6,485 bases of DNA from positions 1-6,485 of the forward strand of contig WQTY01000128.1 of NCBI GenBank assembly GCA_009786045.1. Reading direction: 5' to 3'. The notes under the pieces are model-generated. The model was not told the DNA's origin. It searched no databases and worked only from the letters and a program-made list of their open reading frames with translations. Of the stretch, positions 5,385 through 6,485 are shown in pieces (within the stretch, counting starts at the first letter, position 1; every line of letters begins with the position of its first letter). Source of the stretch: Pseudomonadota bacterium. Its GTDB lineage: Bacteria; Myxococcota_A; Bradymonadia; UBA4248. The translations under genes and the position numbers were made by a program.

Positions 5385-6437
5385 TCACTCCACGATGGGC
5401 GCTCGGTAGTACCTGCATTCCCCAGAGTGAGGGCTGAGCTCGCCAACGACGAATTGATGTACCAATGGGCCTTTAAGCTCGACACCCTCAAGGCTGACCA
5501 AACCAGACGCGAGTTCAACTGTGATTGTGTTCGTAGAGGATGATGCAGGTGCGGGTGTGCAAATCAGATCCAGCTCAACGAACTCGTAATCGCCCAAAAC
5601 TTCGCCCGAAACCATGTTATCCGGCATCAAACGCAACGTACTCTGGCAGACCATATCGCGCTCTGACGATGTTACTTTGACCAATTTTTCCAAAGCATCT
5701 GCCATTTTTTTGCGATTTGACATGTCGAGAACTTCCTCAGAGCCATCGACTCTTGTGCAGAGGATGCGATCTCCCAAAAAAGTGAGACTTTCGCACGGAT
5801 TATCAGGTTGAGATGGTGTCAGACCAGCCAATTTCTCCAACGTTTCGTTCATCTTGACAGGCTCAGAGAACGAAATGCTCACCTTCGGCTTTTTTTCATC
5901 GAAACAAACAATCACATTATGAACCATGGGCCAGGAATCCGTTCTAAAGCGAATGGATGGAGGTTCGTTATCAGGACAATATAATAGGGATCCATCATCG
6001 GAAATCACATAAACCCACGGTATGGCAAAGCCTTCGGGGATGTTTGCCAAACCGAGCGTATGCCAACCCTCTTTGAGCGGTTCGTTGGGGATCACCTGAA
6101 TGGTGTAGTTGCCTTCCCCATACCATTCACTCTGCCGAATTGAAGTTGTGAAATGAACGGGTGAGGATTGAGCGTCGGTGAAACGGATCGCATCCTGAAC
6201 GGCTTTTAGCTGTGAGGCATCAAGCCCCCAGCCACGAGTATTCACATCAATCTCTAATGCACTCTCGCTGATATTGGAGAACAAATCCCCCGGCAAAAGC
6301 TGAATCTCTGGCGGTGGGATAACGGAACGACGCAGAGATTTCCGAATTTTTTGGCAGTTTCCTGTTTCCCCGCTCTCAGTACAGCCCCACATTGTGAGCG
6401 CAAACGGAATCAGCCATAGAAAGCTTTTGTAACTCAT
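5385..6437 (-). CDS. Predicted lipoprotein with Ig-like segments, upstream paralogue
   Basis: A 350-residue paralogue of the neighbouring lipoprotein. The ATG at 6437 is chosen because GGAGG (6446-6450) lies eight bases upstream; the frame is open 11 codons further, but that extension would bury the signal sequence. Lys4 and a hydrophobic run lead to MWGC ending at Cys19, a relaxed lipobox (Met rather than Leu at -3), with Thr at +2. The segment at 85-135 (AIRFTDAQSSPVHFTT, then LKEGWHTLGLANIPEG) and the FSEPV segment near 190 align with the paralogue. The C-terminal half is almost identical in places: RKKM to ERDM (242-262) has no changes, and LKGPLVHQFVVGE (321-333) is shared. Conserved cysteines are 215, 227, 264 and 293; extra cysteines at 28, 154, 178 and 341 are unique to this copy. 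A short insert near 143-158 is also unique. Exported and probably membrane-anchored; the function is not recognisable. Confidence 0.85.
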   Translation of the reverse strand: MSYKSFLWLIPFALTMWGCTESGETGNCQKIRKSLRRSVIPPPEIQLLPGDLFSNISESALEIDVNTRGWGLDASQLKAVQDAIRFTDAQSSPVHFTTSIRQSEWYGEGNYTIQVIPNEPLKEGWHTLGLANIPEGFAIPWVYVISDDGSLLYCPDNEPPSIRFRTDSWPMVHNVIVCFDEKKPKVSISFSEPVKMNETLEKLAGLTPSQPDNPCESLTFLGDRILCTRVDGSEEVLDMSNRKKMADALEKLVKVTSSERDMVCQSTLRLMPDNMVSGEVLGDYEFVELDLICTPAPASSSTNTITVELASGLVSLEGVELKGPLVHQFVVGELSPHSGECRYYRAPIVE

Positions 6438-6462
6438 AACAATTTCCTCCATACCTTCTGCT

Positions 6463-6475
6463 ATCACCAAGTGAT
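6463..6475. promoter_or_regulatory. Small palindrome upstream of the lipoprotein pair, possible operator
   Basis: ATCAC-CAA-GTGAT is a 13-base dyad centred about 32 bases before the ATG at 6437. On the minus strand TAATAT lies beside it and could be part of a -10 region, but the window ends before any -35 can be judged. An operator or a leader hairpin are both possible; arms of five bases are weak evidence. Confidence 0.25.
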
Positions 6476-6485
6476 ATTAGTGTAT

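Noticed and set aside
1..6485. A complete new defence, toxin-antitoxin or mobile system
   Set aside because: No nuclease, toxin, antitoxin, transposase, integrase or phage gene is recognisable, and the genes present are in separate transcription units without a shared theme beyond the envelope.

Overview
The window comes from a Gram-negative bacterium. It encodes a predicted outer-membrane beta-barrel with a Sec signal peptide and a C-terminal Phe, plus two predicted lipoproteins. Proteins, promoters and hairpins alone do not fix the taxon. Ig-like lipoproteins and palindrome-rich spacers would suit an uncultured deltaproteobacterial or myxococcal lineage, but that is a guess.

Layout. (1) Bases 2-1453, plus strand: the C-terminal two thirds of a Rep-like superfamily 1A DNA helicase, cut by the left window edge. 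It is followed by two abutting, strongly paired hairpins (1491-1567), the second ending in a T-run as an intrinsic terminator. (2) Bases 1638-2795, minus strand: an unrecognised two-helix membrane protein in visibly AT-richer DNA, carrying a very recent in-frame 105-bp tandem duplication. (3) Bases 3073-3705, plus strand: a small beta-barrel outer-membrane protein with its own sigma70-like promoter and an intrinsic terminator. (4) Bases 3706-4197: about 490 bp without a credible gene, packed with palindromes and short repeated modules of REP/BIME type. (5) Bases 4198-5256 and 5385-6437, both minus strand: two tandem paralogous lipoproteins of about 350 residues, with four conserved cysteines and Ig-like segments. 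A short 18-bp motif lies 3' of both and recurs a third time in the palindrome block.

Working relationships. The helicase is a housekeeping gene that converges with the membrane-protein gene. The membrane-protein gene and the barrel gene are divergent and share the 2796-3072 spacer. The two lipoproteins are co-directional and probably arose by local duplication. No metabolic pathway, defence system, CRISPR array, tRNA, rRNA or transposase gene was seen. The most distinctive material is non-coding or duplicated: the paired bulged hairpins, the palindrome block with its thrice-repeated motif, the 35-residue internal duplication, and the uneven divergence of the lipoprotein pair. No complete new multi-gene system can be claimed from this sequence.
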